This document shows, piece by piece, positions 46,874 through 57,133 of a DNA stretch of 64,000 nucleotides. The position numbers and the translations under genes were made by a program. The DNA is from Roseomonas sp. GTDB lineage: Bacteria > Pseudomonadota > Alphaproteobacteria > Acetobacterales > Acetobacteraceae. Positions within the stretch are counted from its first letter, which is position 1; each line of letters starts with the position of its first letter. Where the stretch lies: NCBI GenBank assembly GCA_020249925.1, contig JADCER010000015.1:62001-126000 (forward strand), in the 5' to 3' direction. Under the pieces are notes generated by a model. That model had not been told where the DNA came from and ran no database searches. It was given only the letters and a program-made list of their open reading frames with translations.

Positions 46874-47839
46874 ATGTTGCAACGTCGTGCCCTATTCGCG
46901 CTGGCTGGCAGCGCCTTGGCTGCCCCTGCCCTGGCGCAAAGCCGTTATCCCTCGCGGCCCATTCGCGTGATTGTACCCTTCGCCGCCGGTGGCGTGATTG
47001 ATGTCGTGGCGCGCATCGTGACGGAGCCGCTGCCGCGCACCCTGGGCCAGCCTGTGGTGGTGGAAAATCAACCCGGCGCCGGCAGCACCATCGGCGCACG
47101 GACCGTGGCGCGCGCTGCGCCGGATGGGCATACGCTGTTGCTGAATGGTGCCGCGCATAGCGTGATCCCGGCACTTTATCCCGAAGCCGGGTTTGATTCG
47201 ATCAATGATTTCATCCCGATTTCTACCTTGGGCGATCAGAGCTTCCTGCTGGCGGTGCATCCATCGCTGCCCGTGCGTGATGTGCCGCAGCTATTGGCAT
47301 GGCTGCGCGAAAGGCGCGGAGAAGCAACCTTCGCCACCACGGGGATCGGCGCCGCTTCGCATCTTTCGGGTGAATTGCTGAAGAAGCTCGCAGGCGTGGA
47401 TTTCACCATTGTGCAGTATCGTGGCACGCCGGCAGCAGTGACGGATTTTGTCGCCGGGCGCGTGGATTTCGTGATTGATAGCCAAACCCTGCTGGCGCCA
47501 CTGGTGCGTGATGGCCGGGCGCGCGGCCTGGCGGTGACGACAGCGCGGCGTTCGCAATTGCTGCCGGATTTGCCGACGCTGCAGGAAGCCGGCGTGGCAG
47601 GCTATGCCGCTTCATCCTGGCAGGTGCTCTATGCGCCAGCCGGCACGCCTGCGGAGATCATCACCACACTTTCAACGGCAGTGACTGCCGTATTAAATGA
47701 TCCCGCCATTCGCCAGCGCTTCGCCGATGCCGGCATTGATCCCATGCCGAATGATCCCGCGGCTTCCGCGCGCTTCATTCGTGCTGAGACCGACAAATGG
47801 GTGCCCATCCTGCGCGCGACAGGCGCGAAGCCTGGGTGA
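46874..47839 (+). CDS. Bug-type (TctC) periplasmic solute receptor
   Basis: A 321-residue receptor from the ATG at 46874 with signal MLQRRALFALAGSALAAPALA|Q. An AAGGAAAA site precedes it; a GTG at 46841 would give 11 extra arginine-rich residues. Typical Bug segments are YPSRPIRVIVPFAAGGVID, VVVENQPGAGSTIGARTVA and GIGAASHLSGELLKKLAGV. It follows the PuuE-like and cupin genes, so a cyclic amide or ureide ligand is a testable guess. Confidence 0.92.
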   Translation: MLQRRALFALAGSALAAPALAQSRYPSRPIRVIVPFAAGGVIDVVARIVTEPLPRTLGQPVVVENQPGAGSTIGARTVARAAPDGHTLLLNGAAHSVIPALYPEAGFDSINDFIPISTLGDQSFLLAVHPSLPVRDVPQLLAWLRERRGEATFATTGIGAASHLSGELLKKLAGVDFTIVQYRGTPAAVTDFVAGRVDFVIDSQTLLAPLVRDGRARGLAVTTARRSQLLPDLPTLQEAGVAGYAASSWQVLYAPAGTPAEIITTLSTAVTAVLNDPAIRQRFADAGIDPMPNDPAASARFIRAETDKWVPILRATGAKPG

Positions 47840-47841
47840 AT

Positions 47842-49839
47842 TCAGTCGGTATCAGCGGCGGCGAATTGGATCAGGATTTGCCCCTCACGCACTGTCTCAC
47901 CAACGCGGCAGGAAATGGTTTCAATCCTGCCGGCGCGCGGTGCGGCCAGGCGAAACACTGTTTTCATCGCCTCCAGCACCACCAGCACATCGCCGCGCGC
48001 GACTTCCTGGCCTTCGTTTGCCGATAATTGCGTGACCTGTCCGGGCAGGGGTGCCAGCAGCCGGTCATCGCCGCCTTCTTCCTCACCAGCGCGCGCGATG
48101 GGGTCCGGCAGGCGGAAGCGCCAGCTTTGCCCGGCATGGCGCAGGCTGATCGTCTCACCCGCGCGATGGATGGAAGCGGAAAGCCGCATGCCATCCAGCA
48201 GCGCATGGATGCGCCCAGCTTCAAGCCTGGCGTGCCGTGCAGTGATTTCCGTATCGCCCGCCGTAATGCGCCAACCATCAGCCGTTGGCATTAGTGTGAC
48301 GGCATGCACTTCATCTTCAAGGTGAAAATCAAACACGCGTGCCGCGCGCGTATTGATCCACCAATGATCCGTCGCATGCCAGGGCGAATACGGATCAGCG
48401 CTATTCGCCGCTTGGGCGCGCGCGGCCTCTTCTTCCAGGGCGATCACGCCAAGCGCGGCCAGGGCCAGCGTTTGCGCCGCAGGCTGCAGCTTAGGTGTCA
48501 GCAGTATTTCAGCGTTGCGGCCGATGAAGCCGGTATCAATGCCGCCCGCTGCGAAATCAGGATGCGCCAGAATGCGATCCAGCATATCCAGATTATGCGC
48601 AACACCAATGATGTCCGAATGCGCCAGGCCAGCGCGCAGCCGCGCAATCGCCTCTGCCCGGGTAGGTGCATGGGCGATCATTTTCGCGACCATGGCATCG
48701 TAATGGATGCTGATGCGATCACCGGCGACAAAGCCGCTATCAATCCGCAAACCCTGATCGGAAAGGCGGAAGACCTGAAGCGCGCCGATGGAAGGCGCGA
48801 AATCCCGCGCCGGGTCTTCGGCATAGAGGCGGAGTTCCATCGCATGGCCTTGGGCGCGGATATCCTGCTGGCGCACTGGAAGTTCTTCACCAGCCGCGAC
48901 GCGCAATTGCCATTCCACCAGATCAAAGCCGGTGATGGCTTCCGTCACCGGATGTTCCACCTGCAGGCGCGTATTCATCTCCAGAAAATAAAAGCCGCCA
49001 TCCTGCGCGATGAATTCCACCGTACCCGCACCCTGATATTGCACGGCCTTGGCGGCGGCGACGGCTGCGGCGCCCATGGCGTTGCGCATTTCAGCGTTGA
49101 TGCCAGGCGCGGGCGCTTCTTCAATCACCTTCTGGTGGCGGCGCTGGGCCGAGCAATCGCGTTCGAACAAATGCACTGCATTGCCGTGGCTATCGCCAAA
49201 TACCTGCACTTCAATATGGCGCGGGCGTTCCAGATAGCGTTCGATCAGCACGCGATCATCACCAAAGGCCGAGGCGCCTTCCTGCCGCGCGGCGCGCAGC
49301 GCATCCGCAAAATCGCCAGCAGCGCGCACAACACGCATGCCACGCCCGCCACCGCCAGCAACGGCCTTGATCACCAGCGGAAAGCCGATGCGCTGGGCTT
49401 CGCCCGCCAGGAAATCCGCATCCTGTTCCGCACCGTGATAGCCAGGCAAAAGCGGCACACCGGCCTTTTCCATCAGCGCCTTGGCCGAGCCCTTGGAACC
49501 CATGGCGCGCATGGCAGAGGCCGTTGGGCCAACGAAGATGATCCCAGCCGCCGCGCAGGCTTCCGCAAAGGCGGGGTTTTCGGAAAGAAAGCCATATCCA
49601 GGATGGATCGCATCCGCCCCCGCGCGTTTCGCGGCGGCGATGATGGCGGCGATGTTCAAATAACTTTCACGCGCTGGCGCAGCGCCGATATGGATCGCCT
49701 CATCCGCCATTTGCACATGCTGCGCGGTTTCATCGGCGTCCGAGAAGACGGCGATACTACGCAGCCCCATGCGGCGCGCGGTGCGGATAATCCGGCAGGC
49801 AATTTCGCCACGATTGGCAATCAGCAGGTTCTGGAACAT
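47842..49839 (-). CDS. mccA: Methylcrotonoyl-CoA carboxylase biotin-containing subunit
   Basis: Biotin carboxylase plus biotin carrier protein, 665 residues. The BC domain starts MFQNLLIANRGEIACRIIRT, with the ATP loop VIKAVAGGGGRGMRVV and HIEVQVFGDSHGNAVHLFER. The C-terminal carrier domain has the biotinyl Lys626 in VLEAMKT, about 40 residues from the end as usual. It starts 9 bases after mccB and shares an operon with ivd, which supports 3-methylcrotonyl-CoA (leucine breakdown) as substrate rather than propionyl- or geranyl-CoA. Confidence 0.94.
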   Translation of the reverse strand: MFQNLLIANRGEIACRIIRTARRMGLRSIAVFSDADETAQHVQMADEAIHIGAAPARESYLNIAAIIAAAKRAGADAIHPGYGFLSENPAFAEACAAAGIIFVGPTASAMRAMGSKGSAKALMEKAGVPLLPGYHGAEQDADFLAGEAQRIGFPLVIKAVAGGGGRGMRVVRAAGDFADALRAARQEGASAFGDDRVLIERYLERPRHIEVQVFGDSHGNAVHLFERDCSAQRRHQKVIEEAPAPGINAEMRNAMGAAAVAAAKAVQYQGAGTVEFIAQDGGFYFLEMNTRLQVEHPVTEAITGFDLVEWQLRVAAGEELPVRQQDIRAQGHAMELRLYAEDPARDFAPSIGALQVFRLSDQGLRIDSGFVAGDRISIHYDAMVAKMIAHAPTRAEAIARLRAGLAHSDIIGVAHNLDMLDRILAHPDFAAGGIDTGFIGRNAEILLTPKLQPAAQTLALAALGVIALEEEAARAQAANSADPYSPWHATDHWWINTRAARVFDFHLEDEVHAVTLMPTADGWRITAGDTEITARHARLEAGRIHALLDGMRLSASIHRAGETISLRHAGQSWRFRLPDPIARAGEEEGGDDRLLAPLPGQVTQLSANEGQEVARGDVLVVLEAMKTVFRLAAPRAGRIETISCRVGETVREGQILIQFAAADTD

Positions 49840-49848
49840 GGCTGCCCC

Positions 49849-51456
49849 CTACATCCGGAACACGCCGAAGCGTGTCTGTTCAATGGGTGCATTGCACGCA
49901 ACCGCGAGTGACAACCCCAGAATACGCCGCGTATCGGCAGGGTTGATGATGCCATCATCCCAAAGTCGCGCGCTGGCGTAATAGGGGTGGCCTTCCGTCT
50001 CATATTTGGCGCGGATTGGGGCCTTGAAGGCCTCTTCCTCCTCAGCCGGCCACGGCTTGCCTTGCGCTTCCATATTGTCGCGCCGGAGTTGCGCCAACAC
50101 GCTGGCCGCCTGTTCGCCGCCCATCACGGAAATCCGCGCATTGGGCCACATGAACATAAAGCGCGGATCATAGGCGCGCCCGCACATACCATAATTGCCG
50201 GCGCCGTAGCTGCCACCAATCACCACGGTGAATTTCGGCACGCCCGCGGTCGCAACCGCCGTCACCAGCTTCGCGCCATCCCGCGCAATGCCGCCGGCTT
50301 CATATTTCCGCCCCACCATGAAGCCCGAAATATTCTGCAAGAACAGCAGCGGAATGCGGCGCTGGCAGCAGAGTTCAATGAAATGCGCGCCCTTCAACGC
50401 GGATTCCGAAAACAAGATGCCATTATTGGCAAGGATGCCGATGGGATAGCCATGCATATGCGCGAAGCCGCACACCAAGGTCGTGCCGTAAAGCCGCTTG
50501 AATTCATCAAACTCGCTGCCGTCAACCAGGCGCGCAATCACTTCCCGCACATCATAGGGTGCGCGGATATCGGCGGGCACCACGCCCAGCAATTCACGCT
50601 CATCATAAAGCGGCGCGCGTGGTGCCCGAAGCGCCAATTGCGGTGCGATACGTGGCCCAAGGCCGGCCACAATGCGGCGGCAAATCGCCAAAGCATGGCG
50701 ATCATCTTGTGCGTAGTGATCCACCACGCCGGATTGGCGCGCATGCACATCCGCGCCCCCCAATTCCTCAGCCGTGACAACCTCACCGGTTGCGGCGCGC
50801 ACCAAGGGCGGGCCGCCCAGAAAGATCGTACCCTGCTGGCGCACGATGATGCTTTCATCCGACATGGCGGGCACATAGGCGCCACCCGCGGTGCAGCTTC
50901 CCATCACCACGGCGATTTGTGGAATGCCTTCCGCCGACATATTCGCCTGATTGAAGAAGATGCGGCCGAAATGCTCACGGTCCGGGAAAATCTCATCCTG
51001 TTGCGGCAGAAAGGCGCCGCCGGAATCGACCAGATAAATGCAAGGCAGGCGATTGGCGCGCGCGATTTCCTGCGCGCGCACATGCTTCTTCACTGTCATC
51101 GGAAAATAGGTGCCGCCCTTCACCGTGGCATCATTGGCGATGATCACGCATTCGCGCCCCGACACACGCCCAATGCCGGAAATGATGCCGGCACAGGGAA
51201 CTTCCCCACCATAAAGCCCATGCGCGGCGAGCTGAGACAATTCCAGAAAAGGCGATCCCGGATCAATCAGCGCGCGCACGCGTTCACGTGGCAGCAGCTT
51301 ATTGCGCGCCAAGTGCTTGTCTCGTGCGCCTTTGCCGCCGCCCTGTTCGGCTACGGCGATGGTCTTTTCCAAATCCGCCACCAGTGCTGCCATGGCGGCG
51401 GCATTGGCGGCAAAGCTCTCACTGCCCGTATCGAGCGTGCTACGCAGAATGCTCAT
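49849..51456 (-). CDS. mccB: Methylcrotonoyl-CoA carboxylase carboxyltransferase subunit
   Basis: Carboxyltransferase of 535 residues, the usual MccB length. It moves CO2 from biotin to 3-methylcrotonyl-CoA. Motifs: [56 protein letters not shown], and a C-terminal [16 protein letters not shown] with [18 protein letters not shown]. The ATG overlaps the ivd stop by 4 bases. It pairs with the MccA subunit encoded next. Confidence 0.96.
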   Translation of the reverse strand: MSILRSTLDTGSESFAANAAAMAALVADLEKTIAVAEQGGGKGARDKHLARNKLLPRERVRALIDPGSPFLELSQLAAHGLYGGEVPCAGIISGIGRVSGRECVIIANDATVKGGTYFPMTVKKHVRAQEIARANRLPCIYLVDSGGAFLPQQDEIFPDREHFGRIFFNQANMSAEGIPQIAVVMGSCTAGGAYVPAMSDESIIVRQQGTIFLGGPPLVRAATGEVVTAEELGGADVHARQSGVVDHYAQDDRHALAICRRIVAGLGPRIAPQLALRAPRAPLYDERELLGVVPADIRAPYDVREVIARLVDGSEFDEFKRLYGTTLVCGFAHMHGYPIGILANNGILFSESALKGAHFIELCCQRRIPLLFLQNISGFMVGRKYEAGGIARDGAKLVTAVATAGVPKFTVVIGGSYGAGNYGMCGRAYDPRFMFMWPNARISVMGGEQAASVLAQLRRDNMEAQGKPWPAEEEEAFKAPIRAKYETEGHPYYASARLWDDGIINPADTRRILGLSLAVACNAPIEQTRFGVFRM

Positions 51457-52631
51457 GCGGTTTCGCGGAACAATTCCCGCCCGATGAGCATGCGCCGGAT
51501 TTCAGACGTGCCCGCGCCAATCTCATACAGCTTGGCGTCGCGCAACAGTCGGCCAGTCGCGTAATCATTGATATAGCCATTGCCGCCCAGGCACTGAATG
51601 GCTTCCAACGTCATCCAGGTGGCCTTTTCGGCAGCGTATAGAATAGCACCAGCGGCATCCTTGCGCGTAGTCTGGCCGCGATCGCACGCCTTGGCGACGG
51701 TGTAGATATAGGATTTCGCCGCATTCATGGTGGTGTACATATCGGCGATCTTGGCTTGCATGATCTGAAATTCGCCAATCGCCTGTCCGAATTGCTTGCG
51801 TTCATGCACATAGGGCAGGACGATATCCATACAGGCTTGCATGATACCAAGCGGCCCGGCGGCCAGCACGGCGCGTTCATAATCAAGCCCACTCATCAAT
51901 ACGCGTACACCGCCATTGATTTCGCCAAGAACATTTTCAGCCGGCACTTCGCAATCCTGAAATACCAATTCGCCGGTATTGGAACCACGCATCCCAAGCT
52001 TATCCAGCTTTTGGGCGCAGGAAAAACCAGGGAAATTCCTTTCCACCAGGAAGGCCGTGATGCCCTTAGGGCCAGCCGCAGGATCGGTCTTTGCGTAGAT
52101 CACCAGCACATCCGCATCCGGGCCATTGGTGATCCACATTTTTGTGCCGTTCAGCACATAGCGATCACCGCGCTTTTCAGCGCGCAGCCGCATGGACACC
52201 ACATCGGAACCGGCGCCTGGCTCACTCATCGCCAGCGCGCCGACATGCTCACCGGAAATCAGCTTGGACAGATAGCGCCGCTTCTGGTCTTCCGTGCCAT
52301 TTCGCCTGATTTGGTTCACGCAAAGATTGGAATGCGCGCCATAGGAAAGCCCGACCGAGGCTGAGGCGCGAGAGATTTCCTCCATCGCAATGACATGTTC
52401 CAGATAGCCCATGCCGGCGCCGCCATATTCCTCCTCAACCGTGATGCCAAGCACGCCAAGATCACCGAATTTACGCCAAAGATCGGCGGGAAAATCATTC
52501 GTCTTGTCTATATCCGCAGCACGCGGCGCGATTTCAGCGGCGGAAAAAGCCGCCACCTGATCGCGCAACATATCGGCGGTTTCACCCAGATCGAAATCAA
52601 GCCCCGGAAGGCGGTTTGGAATATTGGCCAT
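51453..52631 (-). CDS. ivd: Isovaleryl-CoA dehydrogenase
   Basis: Acyl-CoA dehydrogenase of leucine catabolism, 392 residues from the ATG at 52631. Motifs: [40 protein letters not shown] and [20 protein letters not shown]. The catalytic Glu is in the middle helix [14 protein letters not shown], as in isovaleryl-CoA dehydrogenase, not at the C-terminal position of other ACADs. That placement, plus the mcc genes, makes the assignment strong. The upstream frame extension is not used. Confidence 0.96.
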   Translation of the reverse strand: MANIPNRLPGLDFDLGETADMLRDQVAAFSAAEIAPRAADIDKTNDFPADLWRKFGDLGVLGITVEEEYGGAGMGYLEHVIAMEEISRASASVGLSYGAHSNLCVNQIRRNGTEDQKRRYLSKLISGEHVGALAMSEPGAGSDVVSMRLRAEKRGDRYVLNGTKMWITNGPDADVLVIYAKTDPAAGPKGITAFLVERNFPGFSCAQKLDKLGMRGSNTGELVFQDCEVPAENVLGEINGGVRVLMSGLDYERAVLAAGPLGIMQACMDIVLPYVHERKQFGQAIGEFQIMQAKIADMYTTMNAAKSYIYTVAKACDRGQTTRKDAAGAILYAAEKATWMTLEAIQCLGGNGYINDYATGRLLRDAKLYEIGAGTSEIRRMLIGRELFRETA

Positions 52632-52758
52632 GCTCAACCCGTCGTGTTTCAGAGAATAATTGTTCGTAAGATAGGCGGAGGCGCCGCCAAGGCCAAGCCA
52701 ATATTGCAAACTTGCCCCTGGACCGCCAAGAATGGGTCAATGCCCAGGGAGAATAGGA

Positions 52759-54453
52759 ATGACCAGCCCAGCCCTTAGCTATGTAACAGGCCAAAGCAGC
52801 CAATCCTTGATCGGTGAGACCATTGGCCTGAATTTCGACCGGACCGTCGCCCAATGGGGTGATCGGCCGGGCTTGATTGTGCGCCAGCAGGGCATTCGCT
52901 GGAGCTATGCGGAATTGGGCGCGAAGGTGGATGCCTTCGCCGCCGGGCTACTGGCGCTTGGGCTGCAACCAGGTGACCGGGTGGGCATCTGGTCGCCCAA
53001 TAATGCCGAATGGGTCATCACGCAGTTTGCGACCGCCAAGGCCGGGCTCGTTTTGGTGAATATCAACCCTGCCTATCGGCTTTCTGAGCTTGAATATGCG
53101 CTGAACAAGGTGGGCTGCCGCGCGCTTATCATCGCAACGCGCTTCAAGACATCCGATTATGTCGGCATGGTGAATACGCTGGCGCCGGAATTGGCGCGCG
53201 CCTTGCCTGGCCGGCTGACGGCAGAGAAATTGCCGAAGCTTGAGATGGTGGTGGAGATCAACGCGAGCCCGTCGCCGGGCATGATCCCATTCCACAGCAT
53301 TCTGGAAATGGGCGCGGCGGCGCATCATGAACGTTTGCGTGAATTGGCCAGCAAGCTGCAATTTGATGATCCCATCAATATCCAATTCACCTCTGGTACC
53401 ACTGGCGCACCGAAGGGCGCGACGCTGACGCATCATAACATTTTGAATAATGGCTTCTTCATTGGCGAAGCGATGAAGCTGACGCCTCAGGACAAGCTTT
53501 GCATTCCCGTCCCGCTCTATCATTGCTTTGGCATGGTGCTGGGCAATCTGGCCTGCACCACGCATGGCACAGCCATGGTCTATCCGGGTGAGGGTTTTGA
53601 TCCACTGGCAACGCTGCAAACCGTGGCCGAGGAACGCTGCACCGGCCTGCATGGCGTTCCCACCATGTTCATCGCGCAAATGGAACACCCGCAATTCGCA
53701 AGCTTCGATCTTTCATCGCTCCGCACAGGTATCATGGCCGGCGCACCCTGCCCGATTGAGGTGATGCGGCGCGCGGTGGACACCATGAATTTGCGCGAAA
53801 TCACCATCGCCTATGGGATGACGGAAACAAGCCCGGTGAGCTTTCAGACCAGCGTGGATGATCCGCTTGACCGCCGCGTTTCCACCGTGGGGCGCGTGCA
53901 GCCGCATCTGGAAGTGAAGATTATCGATAGTGAAGGCCGCATCGTGCCGCGCGGTGTACCGGGAGAGCTTTGCACACGCGGCTACGCCGTGATGCTCGGC
54001 TATTGGGAAGACCCCGAACGCACCGCACAGGCCATTGATCCTGCGCGCTGGATGCATACCGGCGATCTGGCGACGATTGATGAGGAAGGCTTTTGCAATA
54101 TCGTTGGCCGCATCAAGGATATGGTGATCCGTGGCGGTGAGAATATCTACCCGCGGGAGGTTGAGGAATTCCTCTATCGCCACCCCAAGATTGAGGACGT
54201 GCAGGTATTCGGTGTGCCCGATCAGCGCTTTGGCGAGGAACTCTGTGCCTGGATCAAGTTGCGTGCACATGAACATCTGACCGCGGATGATGTGCGGGCC
54301 TTCTGCGCGGGCCAGATCGCGCATTACAAAGTGCCGCGCCATATCAAGTTTGTTGAGAGCTTCCCCATGACTGTCACCGGCAAGATGCAGAAATTCATTA
54401 TGCGAGATGAAATGACGCGCGAATTGGGCTTGCAGGAAGCAAAGACAGCATAA
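52759..54453 (+). CDS. AMP-forming acyl-CoA synthetase
   Basis: ANL-family ligase, 564 residues from the ATG at 52759 ([13 protein letters not shown]), with GGGAGAATAGG upstream. The P-loop region is [31 protein letters not shown] and the hinge [20 protein letters not shown] follow, and the adenylation Lys is in [10 protein letters not shown]. It is divergent from ivd across 127 bases, as such ligases often are in liu clusters, where they activate branched or medium-chain acids. Substrate not determinable. Confidence 0.94.
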   Translation: MTSPALSYVTGQSSQSLIGETIGLNFDRTVAQWGDRPGLIVRQQGIRWSYAELGAKVDAFAAGLLALGLQPGDRVGIWSPNNAEWVITQFATAKAGLVLVNINPAYRLSELEYALNKVGCRALIIATRFKTSDYVGMVNTLAPELARALPGRLTAEKLPKLEMVVEINASPSPGMIPFHSILEMGAAAHHERLRELASKLQFDDPINIQFTSGTTGAPKGATLTHHNILNNGFFIGEAMKLTPQDKLCIPVPLYHCFGMVLGNLACTTHGTAMVYPGEGFDPLATLQTVAEERCTGLHGVPTMFIAQMEHPQFASFDLSSLRTGIMAGAPCPIEVMRRAVDTMNLREITIAYGMTETSPVSFQTSVDDPLDRRVSTVGRVQPHLEVKIIDSEGRIVPRGVPGELCTRGYAVMLGYWEDPERTAQAIDPARWMHTGDLATIDEEGFCNIVGRIKDMVIRGGENIYPREVEEFLYRHPKIEDVQVFGVPDQRFGEELCAWIKLRAHEHLTADDVRAFCAGQIAHYKVPRHIKFVESFPMTVTGKMQKFIMRDEMTRELGLQEAKTA

Positions 54454-54457
54454 GGTG

Positions 54458-55780
54458 ATGACCAGCGCGCTCTTTGCTCCAGGCTTCAAGACCAGCCCCT
54501 GGTGGTGGGAAGCGGCGGAACCGCCGACGCGCGACAACGCCTTGCCGGATCACACGCCGGTTGCGGTGATTGGCGGCGGCTATGCCGGGCTTTCCGCCGC
54601 GCTCAGCCTGGCGCGACTTGGCCATCAGGTGACGGTGCTGGATGCGGAGCGCATCGGCTGGGGCGCATCCTCACGCAATGGGGGGATGGTGTCTGGCGGG
54701 CTCAAGGTGGCAAGCACGGCACTAAAGGAAAAGCTGGGCGTGGATCAGGCGCGCAATATCGCCCTGGCCGCCGCCGCGTCTTTCCCCTTCATTGAAGAAA
54801 CCATCGCGCGGGAAGGGATTGATTGCGACTATACGCGCTGCGGGCGCTTTGTCGCGGCCTGGACGCCCAAGCATTATGGCATGCTGGCGCGACAATCCGA
54901 TTACATCGCGGAAATCACCGGCCTGCCTACGGAAATGCTGCCGCCTTCACGCCAGCATGAGGCACTTGGGTCAGACCATTATCGCGGTGGCATGAAGGCC
55001 GGTGCCACGGGTAGCTTGCATCCTGGCAAATATGCGCGTGGTCTCGCGGCAGCAGCGGAACGCGCCGGTGCAAAGCTGGTTGATTATACGCGTGTTGGCG
55101 GCATTCGTGCTGATGGCTTAGGCTTTCGCATTGCAACCAATCGTGGTGAATTGCGCGCCGATGCCGTGCTGGTTGCGACCAATGGCTATTCGCGCGGTGC
55201 GGATGGGCAAAGCGCCATGCCCTGGCTTGCGCGGCGCATGATCCCTGTCGCGTCCTACATCATCGCGACCGAGGAACTACCCGCCGAGACCATGGACCGG
55301 CTTTTCCCAGGCCGGCGTATGATCAGCGATACCAAGCGCGTGCTGAATTATTTTCGCCCGGCGCCTTATGGCAATCGTGTATTGTGGGGCGGGCGCGCAC
55401 GCTTCGGCCCCAATGCGCCGGAAGCGGCCGCGCCGCGGTTGCACAGCTTCATGACCGCGGTATTTCCTGAGCTCAGCAAGGTGAAAATCACCCATGCCTG
55501 GACGGGCAATGTCGCCTTCACTTTCGATTTTCTGCCGCATATCGGCGTGCAGGATGGCATTCATTACGCAGCCGGCTGCCAGGGCTCTGGTGTCGCCATG
55601 GCAACCTGGCTTGGCCATAACGCCGCGTTGAAAATCGCCGGCGCCGCCAATCAACGCTTCGCGCTTGATGGCTTGGAATTCCCGACGGTTGCACTTTACA
55701 ACGGCAACCCGAATTGGTTCCTGCCCATCATCGGCGGCTGGTATCGCCTGCGTGATCGCATTGATCGGCTGGCGGCGTGA
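54458..55780 (+). CDS. FAD-dependent amine/amino-acid oxidase-like protein (DAO family)
   Basis: A 440-residue flavoprotein. The FAD motif is VAVIGGGYAGLSAALSLARLG near residue 35, then DAERIGWGASSRNGGMVSG, the pattern of the gamma-glutamylputrescine oxidase/PuuB-like branch of the DAO family. A tryptophan-rich start (TSPWWWEAAEPP) is also usual there. The ATG at 54458 is preferred; a GTG three bases earlier is possible. It begins 4 bases after the acyl-CoA ligase gene and may be co-transcribed. The oxidised amine is unknown. Confidence 0.9.
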   Translation: MTSALFAPGFKTSPWWWEAAEPPTRDNALPDHTPVAVIGGGYAGLSAALSLARLGHQVTVLDAERIGWGASSRNGGMVSGGLKVASTALKEKLGVDQARNIALAAAASFPFIEETIAREGIDCDYTRCGRFVAAWTPKHYGMLARQSDYIAEITGLPTEMLPPSRQHEALGSDHYRGGMKAGATGSLHPGKYARGLAAAAERAGAKLVDYTRVGGIRADGLGFRIATNRGELRADAVLVATNGYSRGADGQSAMPWLARRMIPVASYIIATEELPAETMDRLFPGRRMISDTKRVLNYFRPAPYGNRVLWGGRARFGPNAPEAAAPRLHSFMTAVFPELSKVKITHAWTGNVAFTFDFLPHIGVQDGIHYAAGCQGSGVAMATWLGHNAALKIAGAANQRFALDGLEFPTVALYNGNPNWFLPIIGGWYRLRDRIDRLAA

Positions 55781-55789
55781 TACGCGGTT

Positions 55790-56623
55790 TCACGTGAACC
55801 CCGCCAATACCGGCAAAAGATAGGGGCGCAGTGCGGCGTAATCCTCGCTCATGGGGAAGTGCCCCAAGCCCTTCATGATTTGCACCTTGGCGCCCGGGAT
55901 GGCCGCGGCGGTCGCCTCGGTATCCTCGGGCTTGCAGGAATAATCATAATTGCCGGTCAGCATATGAACGGGGCAGCGCTTGGTATCAATGCGCGCCAGC
56001 TTCGGGCGCAAATCGCCTTCACCCTTGTAGAAATGCAAATCACCGCGAAACACGCCCGGCCCGCCCTGCATGTAATGCCACAGCGTTTCCCAACGCGAAG
56101 CGTCCGGCGCATGCGGGCCAATCAGGCCAGATACGATGCCCCCACATACCTCTCCGCCGTGTACAAGCGGGTGGTGCAGCCAGGATGTATCATAATAGGG
56201 TGACAGAAACGCGGCCGATTGCAGGCCGATCACGCCACGCAAATCATCCGCATGTTCGGCGGCGAGATCCAGCACAATGCGCCCGCCAATCGAACACCCC
56301 ATCACCACGGGCCGATCAAGGCCAAGGGCCCGCGCCACCGCCATGATCATGCCCGTATAGCGCGCGGTGGTGAGTTGATAGGTCTCATTCTCCCAACCCT
56401 CGGGCGGGCTGGATTTGCCATGCCAAGGCATATCAAAAGTCACGCAGCGAAAGCGCGCTGTCACTTCCGCATCATTCAACAAGCCGCGCCATTGCCGGCC
56501 ATCACTGCCTGCCGTGTGCAGCAGCAAAAGCGGGATGCCCTGGCCGGCTTCCTCAAAATACAGCCGATGCACCCGGCCTTCGAGTTCAAGGCGCATATAG
56601 CGCCCGGTGATGGCTTCGATCAT
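55790..56623 (-). CDS. Alpha/beta hydrolase
   Basis: A 277-residue alpha/beta-hydrolase from the ATG at 56623 (MIEAITGRYMRLELEG), which overlaps the upstream gene by 4 bases. LLLLHTAGSDGRQW is the oxyanion region, VMGCSIGGRIVLDLA carries the nucleophile in a GCSIGG elbow (Ser), and KGLGHFPMSEDY gives the C-terminal His. It is coupled to the SCP2-like gene, an arrangement that suggests a lipid or thioester-like substrate delivered by the partner; that is inference. Confidence 0.9.
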   Translation of the reverse strand: MIEAITGRYMRLELEGRVHRLYFEEAGQGIPLLLLHTAGSDGRQWRGLLNDAEVTARFRCVTFDMPWHGKSSPPEGWENETYQLTTARYTGMIMAVARALGLDRPVVMGCSIGGRIVLDLAAEHADDLRGVIGLQSAAFLSPYYDTSWLHHPLVHGGEVCGGIVSGLIGPHAPDASRWETLWHYMQGGPGVFRGDLHFYKGEGDLRPKLARIDTKRCPVHMLTGNYDYSCKPEDTEATAAAIPGAKVQIMKGLGHFPMSEDYAALRPYLLPVLAGFT

Positions 56624-56985
56624 GCGCGGGGCTCCCTGAGCAGGGCGAGCACGCCCTTGAACCAAAAAATATGCGCCATGAACAGCGCGACATTGCCTTC
56701 CACCTTGAAGGTGCCAAGCCGGACCAGCCCCATAATGTCATGCCAGCCAGGCGGCGGCGGGTCTTGCAGGAAGCGCGCGAAATCCTCGGCGCCCGCGCGG
56801 ATGGCAAGGTCATAGCTCGGCATCAGGGCGGGTGCGGGGTTGGCGGATATCAGCACCCCCTTATGGATCGCCAGAATCCAGGCCGCATCGCCAACGCTGA
56901 AGAATACATCCGCCGTCAGGTCACGCCCCCAGCGTGCCAGGCCCGGCGCGGCGGCGGCGCGGGCGGGCAAAGCCGCAACATTCAT
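56620..56985 (-). CDS. Small SCP2-like protein coupled to a hydrolase
   Basis: A 121-residue protein from the ATG at 56985 (MNVAALPARAAAA), preceded by AGGGG. The part DVFFSVGDAAWILAIHKGVL, then YDLAIRAGAEDFARFLQDPP and TFKVEGNVALFMAH, resembles sterol-carrier-protein-2-like domains by pattern. No signal peptide or metal site. It overlaps the hydrolase start by 4 bases, so the two proteins likely act together. A longer upstream frame overlaps the lutB promoter and is rejected. Function not established. Confidence 0.78.
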   Translation of the reverse strand: MNVAALPARAAAAPGLARWGRDLTADVFFSVGDAAWILAIHKGVLISANPAPALMPSYDLAIRAGAEDFARFLQDPPPPGWHDIMGLVRLGTFKVEGNVALFMAHIFWFKGVLALLREPRA

Positions 56986-57076
56986 GGTGAAACCCCTGCA
57001 ATCGGCCCTGCCATGGCATCCTCCCCCAATTGGCAGGCGAGAGGTTAGGAAAGGCGGCACGAGCGCGCAAACCCCC

Positions 57077-57105
57077 ATGACCAGGCGCGCCGGTTGCGCT
57101 ACAAT
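57077..57105 (+). promoter_or_regulatory. Candidate sigma-70 promoter of lutBC
   Basis: -35 ATGACC (57077), 17-base spacer, -10 TACAAT (57100), about 28 bases before the lutB GTG. It lies in the 148-base gap between the divergent SCP2-like gene and lutB. No operator palindrome was recognised. Confidence 0.45.
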
Positions 57106-57133
57106 ACGCCGCAAAAGCAATAGGGTTTCCGCC

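Noticed and set aside
48304..49911. 535-codon open frame on the plus strand antisense to mccA
   Set aside because: It is a shadow in GC-rich DNA. It has no family motifs, an unusual His/Arg/Ala composition, and the opposite strand carries clear MccA domains.
49987..51564. 525-codon plus-strand frame antisense to mccB
   Set aside because: No recognisable domain; the mccB frame with its AGNYG and GGTYFP motifs explains the region.
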